Below are positions 35,067 through 43,402 of a DNA stretch of 54,933 nucleotides, one piece after another. This stretch comes from Pyxidicoccus fallax. GTDB lineage: Bacteria; Myxococcota; Myxococcia; Myxococcales; Myxococcaceae. The first letter of the stretch is position 1; every line of letters starts with the position of its first letter. Position numbers and translations under genes: made by a program. The notes below the pieces were generated by a model, which had not been told where the DNA came from, did no database searches, and saw only the letters and a list, made by a program, of their open reading frames with translations. Where the stretch lies: the NCBI RefSeq assembly GCF_012933655.1, contig NZ_JABBJJ010000041.1:1-54933 (forward strand), written 5' to 3'.

Positions 35067-36233
35067 ATGATGCCTGCTCGGAAGACCCCGACCGTCAGGA
35101 CGCCCCGAGCCGGGAGCCGTCCGGCCCGGGTACTCACCCAGCGCGACCTCAATCGCGCGCTGCTCGAACGCCAGTGGCTGCTCCGCCGCGTGAAGCGGAC
35201 CGTGCCGGAAGCGCTGGAGCATCTGGTGGGCCTGCAGGCGCAGTCGCCAAACCCGCCCTACTTCGGTCTGTGGACGCGGCTGGTGGGCTTCCGGCAGGAG
35301 GAACTGTCCACGCTGCTCCTCGACCGGCAGGTGGTGCGCATCACGCTGATGCGGGGCACCATCCACCTGGTCACCGCGGATGACGCGCGAAGGCTTCGGC
35401 CACGGGTGCAGCCCCTGCTGGAGCGCTTCATGCTCACCCATGCGACGTACGGCCGGAACATCGCGGGCCTGGACCGGGATGCGCTCGTGGCCGAGGGCCG
35501 GGCGCTGATGGAGGAGGAGCCGCGCACCCTGGCGGAGCTCGGGGCGCTGCTCGCCGAGCGCTGGCCCGGGCGCGATGCGAAATCACTCGCGCAGACCCTG
35601 GGCGCCTTCGCGCCGCTGGTGCAGGTGCCGCCTCGCGGTGTCTGGGGCGTCGGCGGGCAGCCGCGCTGCACGACGCTGGAGTCCTGGCTCGGCCGTCCCC
35701 TCGACACGAGCCTGACGCTGGAGGACCTGGTGCTGCGCTACCTCGCGGCGTTCGGTCCGGCCTCGGTCATGGACGTGCAGACCTGGTCGGGGCTCACCCG
35801 CCTGGGACAGGTCGTGGAGGGGCTCCGCCCCCGGCTCCGGACGTTCCGCGACGAGCAGGGCCGCGAGCTGTTCGACCTGCCCGACGCGCCTCGTCCCGAC
35901 GCGGACACGCCCGCGCCGGTGCGCTTCCTCCCCGAGTTCGACAACATCCTCCTCTCCCATGACGACCGTGGGCGCGTCATCTCCGAGGAGGACCGCAAGC
36001 GCATCGCCACCCGCAACGGCATGGTGCCCGGTGGCCTGCTCGTGGACGGCTTCTTCCGCGGCACCTGGAAGCTCCGCCGGGGCCGAAGCACCACCACGCT
36101 CGTCATCGAGCCCTACAAGCGGCTGTCCGCGCCGGAGCGCGCCGCCGTCGAGGAGGAGGGGCAGCGGCTGCTCGACTTCGCCGCCGCCGCGAAGGCGCGC
36201 GACATCGAGTTCGTCCGGCCGAAGTCGAAGTGA
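35067..36233 (+). CDS. AlkZ-like winged-helix DNA glycosylase (HTH_42/YcaQ family)
   Basis: 388 residues from ATG 35067, after AGGAAG; the next codon is also ATG. The family of Streptomyces AlkZ and E. coli YcaQ unhooks interstrand crosslinks or removes alkylated bases. The catalytic QxQ motif is seen in HLVGLQAQSPNPPYFGLW (Gln57 and Gln59 by this start). Further family segments are ITLMRGTIHLVTADDA, TLAELGALLAERWPG in a winged-helix domain, FGPASVMDVQTWSGL and LLVDGFFRGTWKL. A basic N-terminal tail of about 20 residues precedes the domain. No toxin-biosynthesis genes adjoin, so a general repair role is more likely than self-resistance. Confidence 0.87.
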   Translation: MMPARKTPTVRTPRAGSRPARVLTQRDLNRALLERQWLLRRVKRTVPEALEHLVGLQAQSPNPPYFGLWTRLVGFRQEELSTLLLDRQVVRITLMRGTIHLVTADDARRLRPRVQPLLERFMLTHATYGRNIAGLDRDALVAEGRALMEEEPRTLAELGALLAERWPGRDAKSLAQTLGAFAPLVQVPPRGVWGVGGQPRCTTLESWLGRPLDTSLTLEDLVLRYLAAFGPASVMDVQTWSGLTRLGQVVEGLRPRLRTFRDEQGRELFDLPDAPRPDADTPAPVRFLPEFDNILLSHDDRGRVISEEDRKRIATRNGMVPGGLLVDGFFRGTWKLRRGRSTTTLVIEPYKRLSAPERAAVEEEGQRLLDFAAAAKARDIEFVRPKSK

Positions 36234-36244
36234 GCGACACGCGC

Positions 36245-36267
36245 GCGCGGGGTGGGTCTCCCCGCGC
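36245..36267. terminator. Hairpin downstream of the AlkZ-like gene
   Basis: GCGCGGGG (36245-36252) and CCCCGCGC (36260-36267) form a perfect 8-bp stem with a seven-base loop, 11 bases after the stop. No T-run follows, as is common for high-GC genomes. Confidence 0.45.
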
Positions 36268-36276
36268 CCGCTCGCC

Positions 36277-36290
36277 CGTCGGTACCGACG
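36277..36290. promoter_or_regulatory. Perfect 14-bp palindrome upstream of the chemoreceptor gene
   Basis: CGTCGGTACCGACG has no spacer and is followed by AAAAAC, 175 bases upstream of the chemoreceptor ATG. It could be a regulator-binding site or, read on the minus strand, a short hairpin followed by Ts. No function can be fixed from sequence. Confidence 0.4.
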
Positions 36291-36464
36291 AAAAACGGCA
36301 CCAGCCAGCCACGCGGTCCCCATACGGCTGGAGCGGGAAGGAGACACACGCACCCGGGCCGGCCCGCGTCCGCGCCTCTCGAAGCCGGAGCGCCGCCTGC
36401 TCTGCGAGCAGCACCTGCGCGCATCGAGGAACTGGCCCGCGGTTTGCTGACGGAAAGCCCACAC

Positions 36465-38495
36465 ATGTCCGTCGTCAATCGCCTCTCGACCAGGCTCCTC
36501 CTCGCGCTCTGCAGCGTCATCACCCTCGCCCTGGGCGTCCTCGTCCTGGTGGTCAGCAGGCAGTCCTCCAGCGTCGCCGAGGCGCAGGCCACGGAGCTCA
36601 CCACGCAGATGGCCGAGCGCTACGCGAAGGCCATCAACGCCCAGCTCGACGCCGCCATCCTCCCGGTGCGCACGCTGGCCCAGACGTTCGCGACGCTGAA
36701 GGAGACGGGCGCGACCCACCGTGGCAACGCGGAGGCCATCCTCAAGCGGGTGCTCGAGGAGTCTCCGAACCTGATGGGCGTCTGGACGGTCTGGGAGCCG
36801 AACGCCTTCGACGGACAGGACGCGAAGTTCGTGGACACCCCGGGGACGGACCGCAGCGGGCGCTTCATCCCGTACTGGAACCGTGTCACCGGCCTCGTCC
36901 ACCTCGAGCCCGTCACCGACTACGAGTCCGAGGGCGACGCGGGCGAGTTCTACCGGGGCGTGCGCCAGAGCCGGAGTGAGACCATCATCAAGCCGACGGC
37001 CTACTCCGTGGCGGGCCGGCAGATGCTGCTGGCCAGCGTCGTCGTTCCCATCCTCGTGGGCGACCGTTTCGTGGGCGTGGTGGGCGCCGACATCTCGCTC
37101 GAACAGGCCCAGTCCATGGTGGGCCGCATCACGCCCTTCGACACAGGCCATGCGGTGCTCGCCTCCCATGGCGCCACCTACGTGGCCCACCCCACCCACG
37201 AGCGCCGGGGACAGGCCCTGGAGGAGACTCCCGCGGACGCGCTGGTGAGCAAGGCGCTCACCGGGGGTCGCGCGGTGAGCGCCCGCGTGCACTCGGACGT
37301 GCTGCACGGTGACGCGCTCGCGGTGGCGGTGCCCTTCCGGGTGGGCAAGACGAGCACGCCCTGGGTGCTGGCCATCTTCGCGCCGCTGGAGCGGGTGCTC
37401 GCCCCGTCCTCGGAGCTGCGCGCCTTCACGATGGGCCTGGGGGTCCTCGCCCTGCTGGCGCTCAGCATCGCCGTGCTCGTCGTCATCCGCGGCATCACCC
37501 GGCCGCTGGAGGCGCTCTCCCAGGTGGCCACCCGGATTGCCGCGGGAGACCTGACGGGCCGGATTGCCCACCGCTCCTCGGATGAGATTGGCGTGCTGGC
37601 GGACGCCTTCCGCTCCATGCGCGAGCGGCTGGCGGAGACGCTCGGCGAGGTGCGCTCCGGCGCGCTCACCCTCTCCTCGGCGGCCTCGCAGCTCTCCCAG
37701 ACGTCCCAGTCGCTCTCCAGCGGCACCTCCGAGCAGGCGGCCACCACCGAGGAGGTGACGACGAACCTCGCGCAGCTGAGCCAGACCATCGGCCAGAACG
37801 CGGAGGGCAGCCGGCGCGTGGAGGGCCTCGCGCTGAAGGGCGCCGCCGCCGCCACCCAGAGCAGCCACGCGGTGGACACCACCCTGGAGGCGATGAAGCA
37901 GATTGCCTCGCGCATCTCCGTCATCGACGAAATCGCCTACCAGACGAACCTGCTGGCCCTCAACGCGGGCATCGAGGCCGCGCGCGCGGGCCAGTACGGG
38001 CGGGGATTCGCCGTGGTGGCCTCCGAGATTCGCAAGCTCGCCGAGAGCAGCCAGGCGTCCGCGCAGCAGATTGTCGCGCTCGCGCGCGAGGGCGTGGCCA
38101 GGGCCGAGCGCTCCGGGGACATGCTGCGAGCGCTCGTCCCCTCCATCCAGAGCACGGCGGAGCTGGTGAAGGGCGTGGCCACCACGTCGGGTGAGCAGGC
38201 CGTCGGCGTGGATCAAATCAACAAGGCCATGCTGGGCCTCAACGAGGTGACGCAGCAGAACGCCTCGGCGGCGGAGGAGCTCTCCAGCACCGCGGAGGAG
38301 CTGGCCAGCCAGGCCGAGAGCCTCCTGCAGCGCGTGAACTTCTTCCGGGTGGATGACACGGAGGGGCACGCCGGTCCGGGCGTCGCGCTGCCGCACCTCG
38401 CCGGGCGGCCACGGGCCTCGCCGGGGCACGCGCAGTTCTCCCGCCCGCTTCCGCGCGCGGACGCGGCCGGCGAGGAGCGCCTGCGCGCCGGTTGA
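36465..38495 (+). CDS. Methyl-accepting chemotaxis protein with periplasmic Cache-type sensor
   Basis: 676 residues from ATG 36465; the open frame upstream (71 codons) is rejected. A membrane helix at about 9-28, a periplasmic sensor of about 270 residues with Cache/PDC features ([50 protein letters not shown]), a second helix ([17 protein letters not shown]), a HAMP domain ([24 protein letters not shown]) and a long methyl-accepting coiled coil are seen. The hairpin tip reads [20 protein letters not shown], canonical for binding CheA and CheW except for Gly in place of the more usual Ala. No che genes are in the window, so it is an orphan receptor. The last 50 residues are Pro/Arg-rich and unrelated to known receptor tails. 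Confidence 0.92.
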   Translation: MSVVNRLSTRLLLALCSVITLALGVLVLVVSRQSSSVAEAQATELTTQMAERYAKAINAQLDAAILPVRTLAQTFATLKETGATHRGNAEAILKRVLEESPNLMGVWTVWEPNAFDGQDAKFVDTPGTDRSGRFIPYWNRVTGLVHLEPVTDYESEGDAGEFYRGVRQSRSETIIKPTAYSVAGRQMLLASVVVPILVGDRFVGVVGADISLEQAQSMVGRITPFDTGHAVLASHGATYVAHPTHERRGQALEETPADALVSKALTGGRAVSARVHSDVLHGDALAVAVPFRVGKTSTPWVLAIFAPLERVLAPSSELRAFTMGLGVLALLALSIAVLVVIRGITRPLEALSQVATRIAAGDLTGRIAHRSSDEIGVLADAFRSMRERLAETLGEVRSGALTLSSAASQLSQTSQSLSSGTSEQAATTEEVTTNLAQLSQTIGQNAEGSRRVEGLALKGAAAATQSSHAVDTTLEAMKQIASRISVIDEIAYQTNLLALNAGIEAARAGQYGRGFAVVASEIRKLAESSQASAQQIVALAREGVARAERSGDMLRALVPSIQSTAELVKGVATTSGEQAVGVDQINKAMLGLNEVTQQNASAAEELSSTAEELASQAESLLQRVNFFRVDDTEGHAGPGVALPHLAGRPRASPGHAQFSRPLPRADAAGEERLRAG

Positions 38496-38587
38496 GCATC
38501 TGCGCGAAGGTGAACCCTGCGTGACGCGCGCTCGTGGCATCGAGGTGAGGGCGTGTACATTCGTCTTCCCCACGCAGGAGTTCGTCC

Positions 38588-39115
38588 ATGTCCCCTTCCG
38601 ACCCTCCCGATGGAATCGACCCCAGGGCACTCGAGGCCGCCCGGGAGTCCTTCTCCCTCGCCCGCCAGGGCAACGCCGAGAAGCTGCGCCAGATGCTGGA
38701 CGCCGGGCTGCCGGTGAACCTCTCCAACGAGGCCGGCAACACGCTGCTGATGCTGGCCGCGTACTCGGGGCAGGCCGAGGTGGCGAAGCTGCTCCTGTCG
38801 CGCGGGGCGGACCCCAATCGGGCCAATGACAACGGTCAGACGCCGCTGGCCGGGGCCGCGTTCAAGGGCGACCTGCGCATGGTGGAGCTGCTGCTCGACG
38901 GCGGCGCGCCGGTGGACGGCGCCGGGCCGGACGGGCGCACCGCGCTCATGTTCGCGGCGATGTTCGACAAGCTGGAGGTGCTGGAGTTGCTGCTGTCGCG
39001 CGGCGCGGATGCCTCGCGGAAGGACGCCAGCGGCGGCACCGCGCTGACGGCGGCGCGCATGATGGGCGCGCCTCGCACGGCCGCGCGGCTCCAGGAGCTG
39101 GAAGGGCGGAGCTAG
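38588..39115 (+). CDS. Ankyrin-repeat protein
   Basis: 175 residues from ATG 38588. Four ankyrin repeats of about 33 residues are seen from about residue 20 to the end, with the consensus G-x-T-x-L-x-x-A-A and LLLSRGADPNRAND, LLLDGGAPVDGAGPD, LLLSRGADASRKDA turns. No signal peptide, so it is a cytoplasmic protein-binding scaffold. It lies 92 bases after the chemoreceptor gene on the same strand. The partner is unknown. Confidence 0.9.
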   Translation: MSPSDPPDGIDPRALEAARESFSLARQGNAEKLRQMLDAGLPVNLSNEAGNTLLMLAAYSGQAEVAKLLLSRGADPNRANDNGQTPLAGAAFKGDLRMVELLLDGGAPVDGAGPDGRTALMFAAMFDKLEVLELLLSRGADASRKDASGGTALTAARMMGAPRTAARLQELEGRS

Positions 39116-39140
39116 CCCGCGACTCCTCCGGGGTGGCGCT

Positions 39141-39812
39141 CTACGCCGCCCCACCCTTCCGTGCGCCCTTGGGAGCCCTCTTGCCAGGCGCATTCGGAGT
39201 CCGTGCGCCCGCTGGCTCTGACGGACCGAGCGCGCGAAGGGCGTAGTCCACCACCGTGTCCGCGTACGCCTCGGTCAGCGGGGCGGTGCGCAGCAGCCAG
39301 CGGTGGTACAGCGGCCCGAAGAGCAGCTCCACGGCGACATCCAGGTCGATGCCCTTCGCGACCTGTCCCGCCTTCTGGGCGCCGCGCAGCCGCTCCTTCG
39401 TGGCCTCCAGGTGCGGACGGAGCACGGCGTCCACGAACTGCTTCGCCAGCTCCGGGTCCATCTGCGACTCCGCCGTGAGGGCGCGTGACGGCAGGTCGAA
39501 GCGTGGCTCGCGCAGCTCCGCCACCGTGGCGCGCAGCACTGCTCTCAGGTCCTTCTCGATGTCCCCCGTATCGGGCAGGGAGGTGTCTCCGCCCGCGCCG
39601 CTCCACGCGATGAAGGCATCGAGCACCACCGCGCCCTTGGAGGACCACCAGCGGTAGATGGTCTGCTTGCCCACGCCCGCCCGAGCGGCAATCGCCTCGA
39701 CGGTCAGCCGGGCGTAGCCCACTTCCCCCACCAACTCGACGGCGGCATTCAGGATGGCTTCCCGGGAGCGCTCGTTGCGGCGGGCGGGGTCCGGAGTCTT
39801 GGCATCACGCAT
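39141..39812 (-). CDS. TetR-family transcriptional regulator
   Basis: 223 residues from ATG 39810-39812. The N-terminal helix-turn-helix region, SREAILNAAVELVGEVGYARLTVEAIAARAGVGKQTIYRWWSSKGAVV, is typical TetR. The C-terminal ligand domain is about 150 residues with a Lys/Arg-rich tail (GKRAPKGARKGG). A candidate operator lies 25-40 bases before its start, and an identical 15-base sequence lies in front of the glycosyltransferase gene at 41434, so the glycosyltransferase is a likely target even though two other genes lie between. Confidence 0.9.
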   Translation of the reverse strand: MRDAKTPDPARRNERSREAILNAAVELVGEVGYARLTVEAIAARAGVGKQTIYRWWSSKGAVVLDAFIAWSGAGGDTSLPDTGDIEKDLRAVLRATVAELREPRFDLPSRALTAESQMDPELAKQFVDAVLRPHLEATKERLRGAQKAGQVAKGIDLDVAVELLFGPLYHRWLLRTAPLTEAYADTVVDYALRALGPSEPAGARTPNAPGKRAPKGARKGGAA

Positions 39813-39837
39813 CGTCCCCAACGTACCAGCTGACGGA

Positions 39838-39852
39838 ACGGAACGTCTCGTC
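39838..39852. promoter_or_regulatory. Candidate TetR operator, copy 1
   Basis: ACGGAACGTCTCGTC, upstream of the TetR start. It is identical over 15 bases to 41394-41408 upstream of the glycosyltransferase gene and in the same orientation on the plus strand. The left half of the inverted repeat is degenerate here (CGGAACG against CGTCTCG). Confidence 0.55.
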
Positions 39853-39878
39853 GACCCAACCCCGGATTTCGGCGGTGC

Positions 39879-40460
39879 TCACTTGAACGGGGCGGCTGGG
39901 TTCCATTGCTCCACCGGAACGAACCGGAACCCCTGCACCGCCGGCCGCAGCGCCATCACCTGGTCCACCACCGACTGGTGCACGAGACACATCGAGAGCG
40001 ACTCCGCGAGCACGAACACCCGCCGCTCGTGCAGAGGCACCTGGCTCAGCACCTTCTCGCTGAGCACCATGCGCTCGATGGAGAAGATGGCGCCCTCCCC
40101 GAGGAACTCGCATTCGGAGCGCTGCATGTCGAGCGCGGGAATCTCGTTGAAGACATGGAGCAGCCAGTACCGCCTCACGTCATCTTCGCCCACCTTCACG
40201 TCCGCAGGGACGAACTGCACGCGGTGGAGCTGGAGGGGCTCCAGCACCTCCTTCACCCGCATGGAAACGACCGGCTTCGGAAGACAGTGGTGGTCCACCA
40301 TCACCGGCTTCGGAGGGACTGGATCCCCGAGGCGAAGCCGTACCGGCTCCGCCACCTCGACGGCCCGTCCCTTGTAGTAGGCGCCACTCCTTTGGTCCCA
40401 CCCCAGCAGCGGATGCTCGTTCGACAGCTCGCGCTCCAGGACGAAGTACTCTCGCTGCAT
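39879..40460 (-). CDS. Imm11-family (DUF1629) putative immunity protein
   Basis: 193 residues from ATG 40458-40460. The sequence pattern, YFVLERELSNEHPLLGWDQ, PVRLRLGDPVPPKPVMVDHHCLPKPVVS, RYWLLHVFNEIPALDMQRSE and the C-terminal LVHQSVVDQVMALRPAVQGFRF, fits my memory of the imm11 family, which myxobacteria carry in many copies next to AHH-domain toxins. It starts two bases after the AHH gene stop, so the pair is probably translationally coupled. Cytoplasmic, no signal peptide. Immunity role is inferred. Confidence 0.75.
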   Translation of the reverse strand: MQREYFVLERELSNEHPLLGWDQRSGAYYKGRAVEVAEPVRLRLGDPVPPKPVMVDHHCLPKPVVSMRVKEVLEPLQLHRVQFVPADVKVGEDDVRRYWLLHVFNEIPALDMQRSECEFLGEGAIFSIERMVLSEKVLSQVPLHERRVFVLAESLSMCLVHQSVVDQVMALRPAVQGFRFVPVEQWNPAAPFK

Positions 40461-40462
40461 GG

Positions 40463-41221
40463 CTACCTCCCTACCTGGAGCGCCTTTCGCTCCAGCGGCT
40501 TTCGGGTGGTTGCGTGCCTCACGCCGTGCCTGCGTCCACGTGGACAGTCACGTGAGGACTTCTCGGGGATGTGCTGCTCACCTCCGCAGCCGGCACCTCC
40601 CTCCCGGTAGTCGAGCCCATCCCTGGAGAGTGTCCATACGAAGCGCTCTACCTTCCGGAGAATCCGCTCACTGACTGCGTCCAGCTGTTCCGTCAGCGAC
40701 GTTGGCTCAGTGCAGAAAGCGCCCCTCTCCACCCGCGCCTTCACTTCATCCAGCACGGCCATGACCGCTTTCGGATACGCCATGTTCACGTCGTGGGCCC
40801 AGCCTCCAGCGTGGTTGCCACGATGGACGGGGACGTGGAGCTCGCAAGCGACCTCCATCCGGGATGGCAGCATGACACCATTCTCCCGGCGGTTGATGTC
40901 GTAGCCGAACTCACGGCAGTACTTCGCCCAGTCCTCGTCGTCCGCCATGGCCTCGGAGCAGATGAGATGGTGCGCGGCGATGGACCAGCGTCCCGTGTAC
41001 CAGTCGTGCGACTCCGGCTCTCGCCCCTCCAGGATGGCCTCGCTGAGCCAGACCGAGTTGCCGTTGTGACTCCCCCACTCAGCCGCGAACGGATGCGCCT
41101 GCTTCCCGCAGTACTCACAGGGAGGCTTCTTCGGGGGCTTGGGCCCGTCTCCCGGTCCGGACTGGAGGAACATGACGCGGCGACCGCGGATGATGACGGG
41201 CATGGAGGAAGCAGAGCCCAT
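40463..41221 (-). CDS. AHH-domain putative nuclease toxin
   Basis: 252 residues from ATG 41219-41221. The AHH motif of this predicted HNH/Endonuclease VII-like toxin class is at IAAHHLICSE (His84, His85). Downstream conserved parts are ENGVMLPSR (113-121) and VPVHRGNHAGGWAHDVN (from 130), with the expected histidines. A CEYCGK pair (Cys35, Cys38) near the N-terminus could bind zinc. There is no secretion signal or recognisable export domain, so the delivery route is unknown; it may be a free-standing toxin module carried by a type VI or other apparatus encoded elsewhere. It is followed two bases later by the Imm11-type gene. Confidence 0.75.
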   Translation of the reverse strand: MGSASSMPVIIRGRRVMFLQSGPGDGPKPPKKPPCEYCGKQAHPFAAEWGSHNGNSVWLSEAILEGREPESHDWYTGRWSIAAHHLICSEAMADDEDWAKYCREFGYDINRRENGVMLPSRMEVACELHVPVHRGNHAGGWAHDVNMAYPKAVMAVLDEVKARVERGAFCTEPTSLTEQLDAVSERILRKVERFVWTLSRDGLDYREGGAGCGGEQHIPEKSSRDCPRGRRHGVRHATTRKPLERKALQVGR

Positions 41222-41390
41222 GCCCGCGGCCCCCTGAACCGTCCGATAGGGCGCTCAACAATGGGATTCCCGACAGGGACGGTTTCAGGCCCTGCTCAGT
41301 CCCTGGTCCGGAGGCAGCCCGGGTGCATTGGGCGCGCGGTGCGTCTCGTCTTGACTCCCCGGGCGCAGGAAGCCAATGTCAGGACATGGC

Positions 41391-41408
41391 GAGACGGAAC
41401 GTCTCGTC
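41391..41408. promoter_or_regulatory. Candidate TetR operator, copy 2, before the glycosyltransferase gene
   Basis: GAGACG-GAA-CGTCTC (41391-41405) is a perfect 6-bp inverted repeat and overlaps the 15-base identity with the site before the TetR gene. It lies 26 bases before the glycosyltransferase ATG, where repressor binding would block transcription. A TTGACT at 41351-41356 could be the -35 of the promoter; no good -10 follows. Confidence 0.6.
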
Positions 41409-41433
41409 TCCTACCAACCCATAGGAGAACCCC

Positions 41434-42627
41434 ATGCCCCGACGCGCCCATATCGCCATGGTCAGCATTCCCGCCCACGGTCACGTGAACCCGAACCTGG
41501 AGGTCATCCGGGAGCTGGTCGCCCGCGGCCATCGCGTCACCTACGCCAATGACGCCGCGTTCGCCGACGTCATCCGCGACACGGGCGCCGAGCTGGTGCC
41601 GTACACCTCCACCCTTCCGCGAGAGGGCGTCGAGGCCTGGCCCGAGGACACCATCTCCCAGCTCGACGTGTTCCTCGACGACTCGCGCGCGATGCTGCCG
41701 CAGCTCCGCGCCGCCTATGAGAAGGACCGCCCCGACCTCTTCCTCTACGACATCGCCGGCTACGCGGCGCGCATCCTCGCGGAGAACTGGGAGCGGCCCG
41801 CCATCCAGCTCTCCCCCACCTTCGTCGCCTGGGAGGGCTACGCCCAGGACATGGCCCCCATGGTGGACGCCCTGAAAGCAGACCCACGCGGCGTCGAGCA
41901 CTACCGGCGCTTCTCCGCCTGGCTCGCCGACAACCGCGTCTCCGAGACGGACTCCATGCTCTTCGTCGGGCTACCCCGCCGCTCGCTCGTGCTCATCCCG
42001 CGCGCCCTGCAACCCAATGCGGACCGCGTGGACCGCTCGCGCTTCACCTTCGTCGGGCCCTGCTTCGGAGACCGCTCGCACCAGGGCACCTGGAAGCGCC
42101 CCGCTGGCGCGGAGAAGGTGCTGCTCATCTCCCTCGGCTCAGCGTTCACCAAGCAGCCCGCCTTCTACCGCGCCTGTCTGGCCGCTTTCGGCGACCTGCC
42201 GGGCTGGCACGTGGTGCTGCAGATCGGCAAGCACGTGGCTCCCGAGGAGCTCGGCCCGCTACCGCGCAACGTCGAGGTGCACCCGTGGGTGCCGCAGCTC
42301 TCCGTGCTGGAGCAGGCCAACGCCTTCATCACCCATGCGGGCATGGGTGGCACGCAGGAGGGCCTCTACTGCGGCCTGCCCATGATTGCCGTGCCGCAGG
42401 CCGCCGACCAGTACGCCAACGCGGACCGCCTCGTCGAGCTGGGCATCGGCATCCGCCTCGACACCGAGCAGGCCACGCCCGAAGCACTTCGCTCCGCCCT
42501 GCTGAGACTCACCACCGACGCCAGCGTGGCGGCGAAGCTCGCCGCCATCCGCAAGGAGGTACGCGAAGAAGGAGGCGCCGCGCGGGCCGCCGACCTCATC
42601 GAGGCCGAGCTGCCACCGCCTCGGTAG
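41434..42627 (+). CDS. Macrolide-type (MGT/OleD-like) UDP-glycosyltransferase
   Basis: 397 residues from ATG 41434, after AGGAGAACCCC. GT1-family enzymes of this group move glucose onto a hydroxyl of macrolides and other hydrophobic compounds, inactivating them. Seen are the acceptor-side HIAMVSIPAHGHVNPNLEVI start with the catalytic-base His in HGHVNP, LLISLGSAFTKQPAFYR, the PWVPQLSVLEQANAFITHAGMGG donor motif and GLPMIAVPQAADQYANADR. The layout is close to OleD and Mgt. With a TetR gene nearby sharing its operator, an inducible detoxification role is likely. Confidence 0.92.
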   Translation: MPRRAHIAMVSIPAHGHVNPNLEVIRELVARGHRVTYANDAAFADVIRDTGAELVPYTSTLPREGVEAWPEDTISQLDVFLDDSRAMLPQLRAAYEKDRPDLFLYDIAGYAARILAENWERPAIQLSPTFVAWEGYAQDMAPMVDALKADPRGVEHYRRFSAWLADNRVSETDSMLFVGLPRRSLVLIPRALQPNADRVDRSRFTFVGPCFGDRSHQGTWKRPAGAEKVLLISLGSAFTKQPAFYRACLAAFGDLPGWHVVLQIGKHVAPEELGPLPRNVEVHPWVPQLSVLEQANAFITHAGMGGTQEGLYCGLPMIAVPQAADQYANADRLVELGIGIRLDTEQATPEALRSALLRLTTDASVAAKLAAIRKEVREEGGAARAADLIEAELPPPR

Positions 42628-42655
42628 AGATCAACGAGAAGCAGCAGAAATCACT

Positions 42656-42694
42656 CGGGCGGCCGACCTCGCCGACGCGAAGCCGAGCCGCCCG
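42656..42694. terminator. Hairpin between convergent glycosyltransferase and lipoprotein genes
   Basis: CGGGCGGC (42656-42663) and GCCGCCCG (42687-42694) form a perfect 8-bp stem around a 23-base loop, in the 86 bases between the two stop codons. It could serve both directions. Confidence 0.45.
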
Positions 42695-42713
42695 TGCGAC
42701 AGCCAGAACGCCG

Positions 42714-43397
42714 TCAGCGCACGACGGGAACCGGCATCCCCTCGACCACGACCTGCTGCTTGAGCGGCTGCACGCGGCCGCTCTTGCGCACCTGGAACGT
42801 GGTCTCCACGAGCTGGCTGCCCATCAGCACGGTGGCCACGGCCTCGAAGCCCTCGGCGCCCTGGGAGACCTTGACGGGGTGGAGCTTCGCGACGGCGTCC
42901 GCCTTCTTCGCGCCGAGCGCCGCGTCGGTGTTCGTCGCCGGCAGCCAGACGAGGTCCCCCGCGCCCTCCACCACCTTGTGCTTGCCGCCCTCGGTATTCG
43001 CCACGAAGAACTTCACGTACTCGGCGACCTGCGAGGCCTCCAGCGCGAGCCCCTCGTCCTGGTTGATCTTGTAGATGGACTGCGGGTCGCCCGCCGTGAG
43101 GTTGACGACGTGCGTGCCGTCATCCGCGTACCGGAACTGGAGCGCCCGGTGCGGCAGCCGCACCTCCGCCCTCAGCAGCTTGAACCGCTTGTAGAAGCTC
43201 AGCGGCTGCGAGGTGAAGGTCGTCGGTTGCCGGCTCATCGTGTCCGCATGCACCGGGTCGACCTGGGCGATGCGCTGCAGCGTCTGGGCGTCGGCATTCA
43301 CCTTCGATTCCTCCTGGGGCCCGGCCTTCGGGGGCCGGGCACTATCACAGTGGAGCGTGGTCAGTGCCAGCGCGGCGGTCAGAAGCACCCGGCGCAT
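42714..43397 (-). CDS. Lipoprotein paired with a metallopeptidase-like gene
   Basis: 227 residues from ATG 43395-43397. The signal MRRVLLTAALALTTLHCDS ends in a lipobox-like LHC with Cys17. The mature part is a charged beta-rich domain (FYKRFKLLRAEVRLPHRALQFRYADDGTHVVNLTAGDPQSIYKI and later VEGAGDLVWLPATN), with no family recognised. It starts five bases after the stop of the metallopeptidase-like gene, so the two form one operon and may act on the same envelope target or as effector and protector. Confidence 0.6.
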   Translation of the reverse strand: MRRVLLTAALALTTLHCDSARPPKAGPQEESKVNADAQTLQRIAQVDPVHADTMSRQPTTFTSQPLSFYKRFKLLRAEVRLPHRALQFRYADDGTHVVNLTAGDPQSIYKINQDEGLALEASQVAEYVKFFVANTEGGKHKVVEGAGDLVWLPATNTDAALGAKKADAVAKLHPVKVSQGAEGFEAVATVLMGSQLVETTFQVRKSGRVQPLKQQVVVEGMPVPVVR

Positions 43398-43402
43398 CAG
43401 GG

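Noticed and set aside
35583-38630. Minus-strand open frame of 1015 codons opposite the AlkZ-like and chemoreceptor genes
   Set aside because: Antisense to two well-supported genes, with no domain and an Arg/His/Gly-rich composition.
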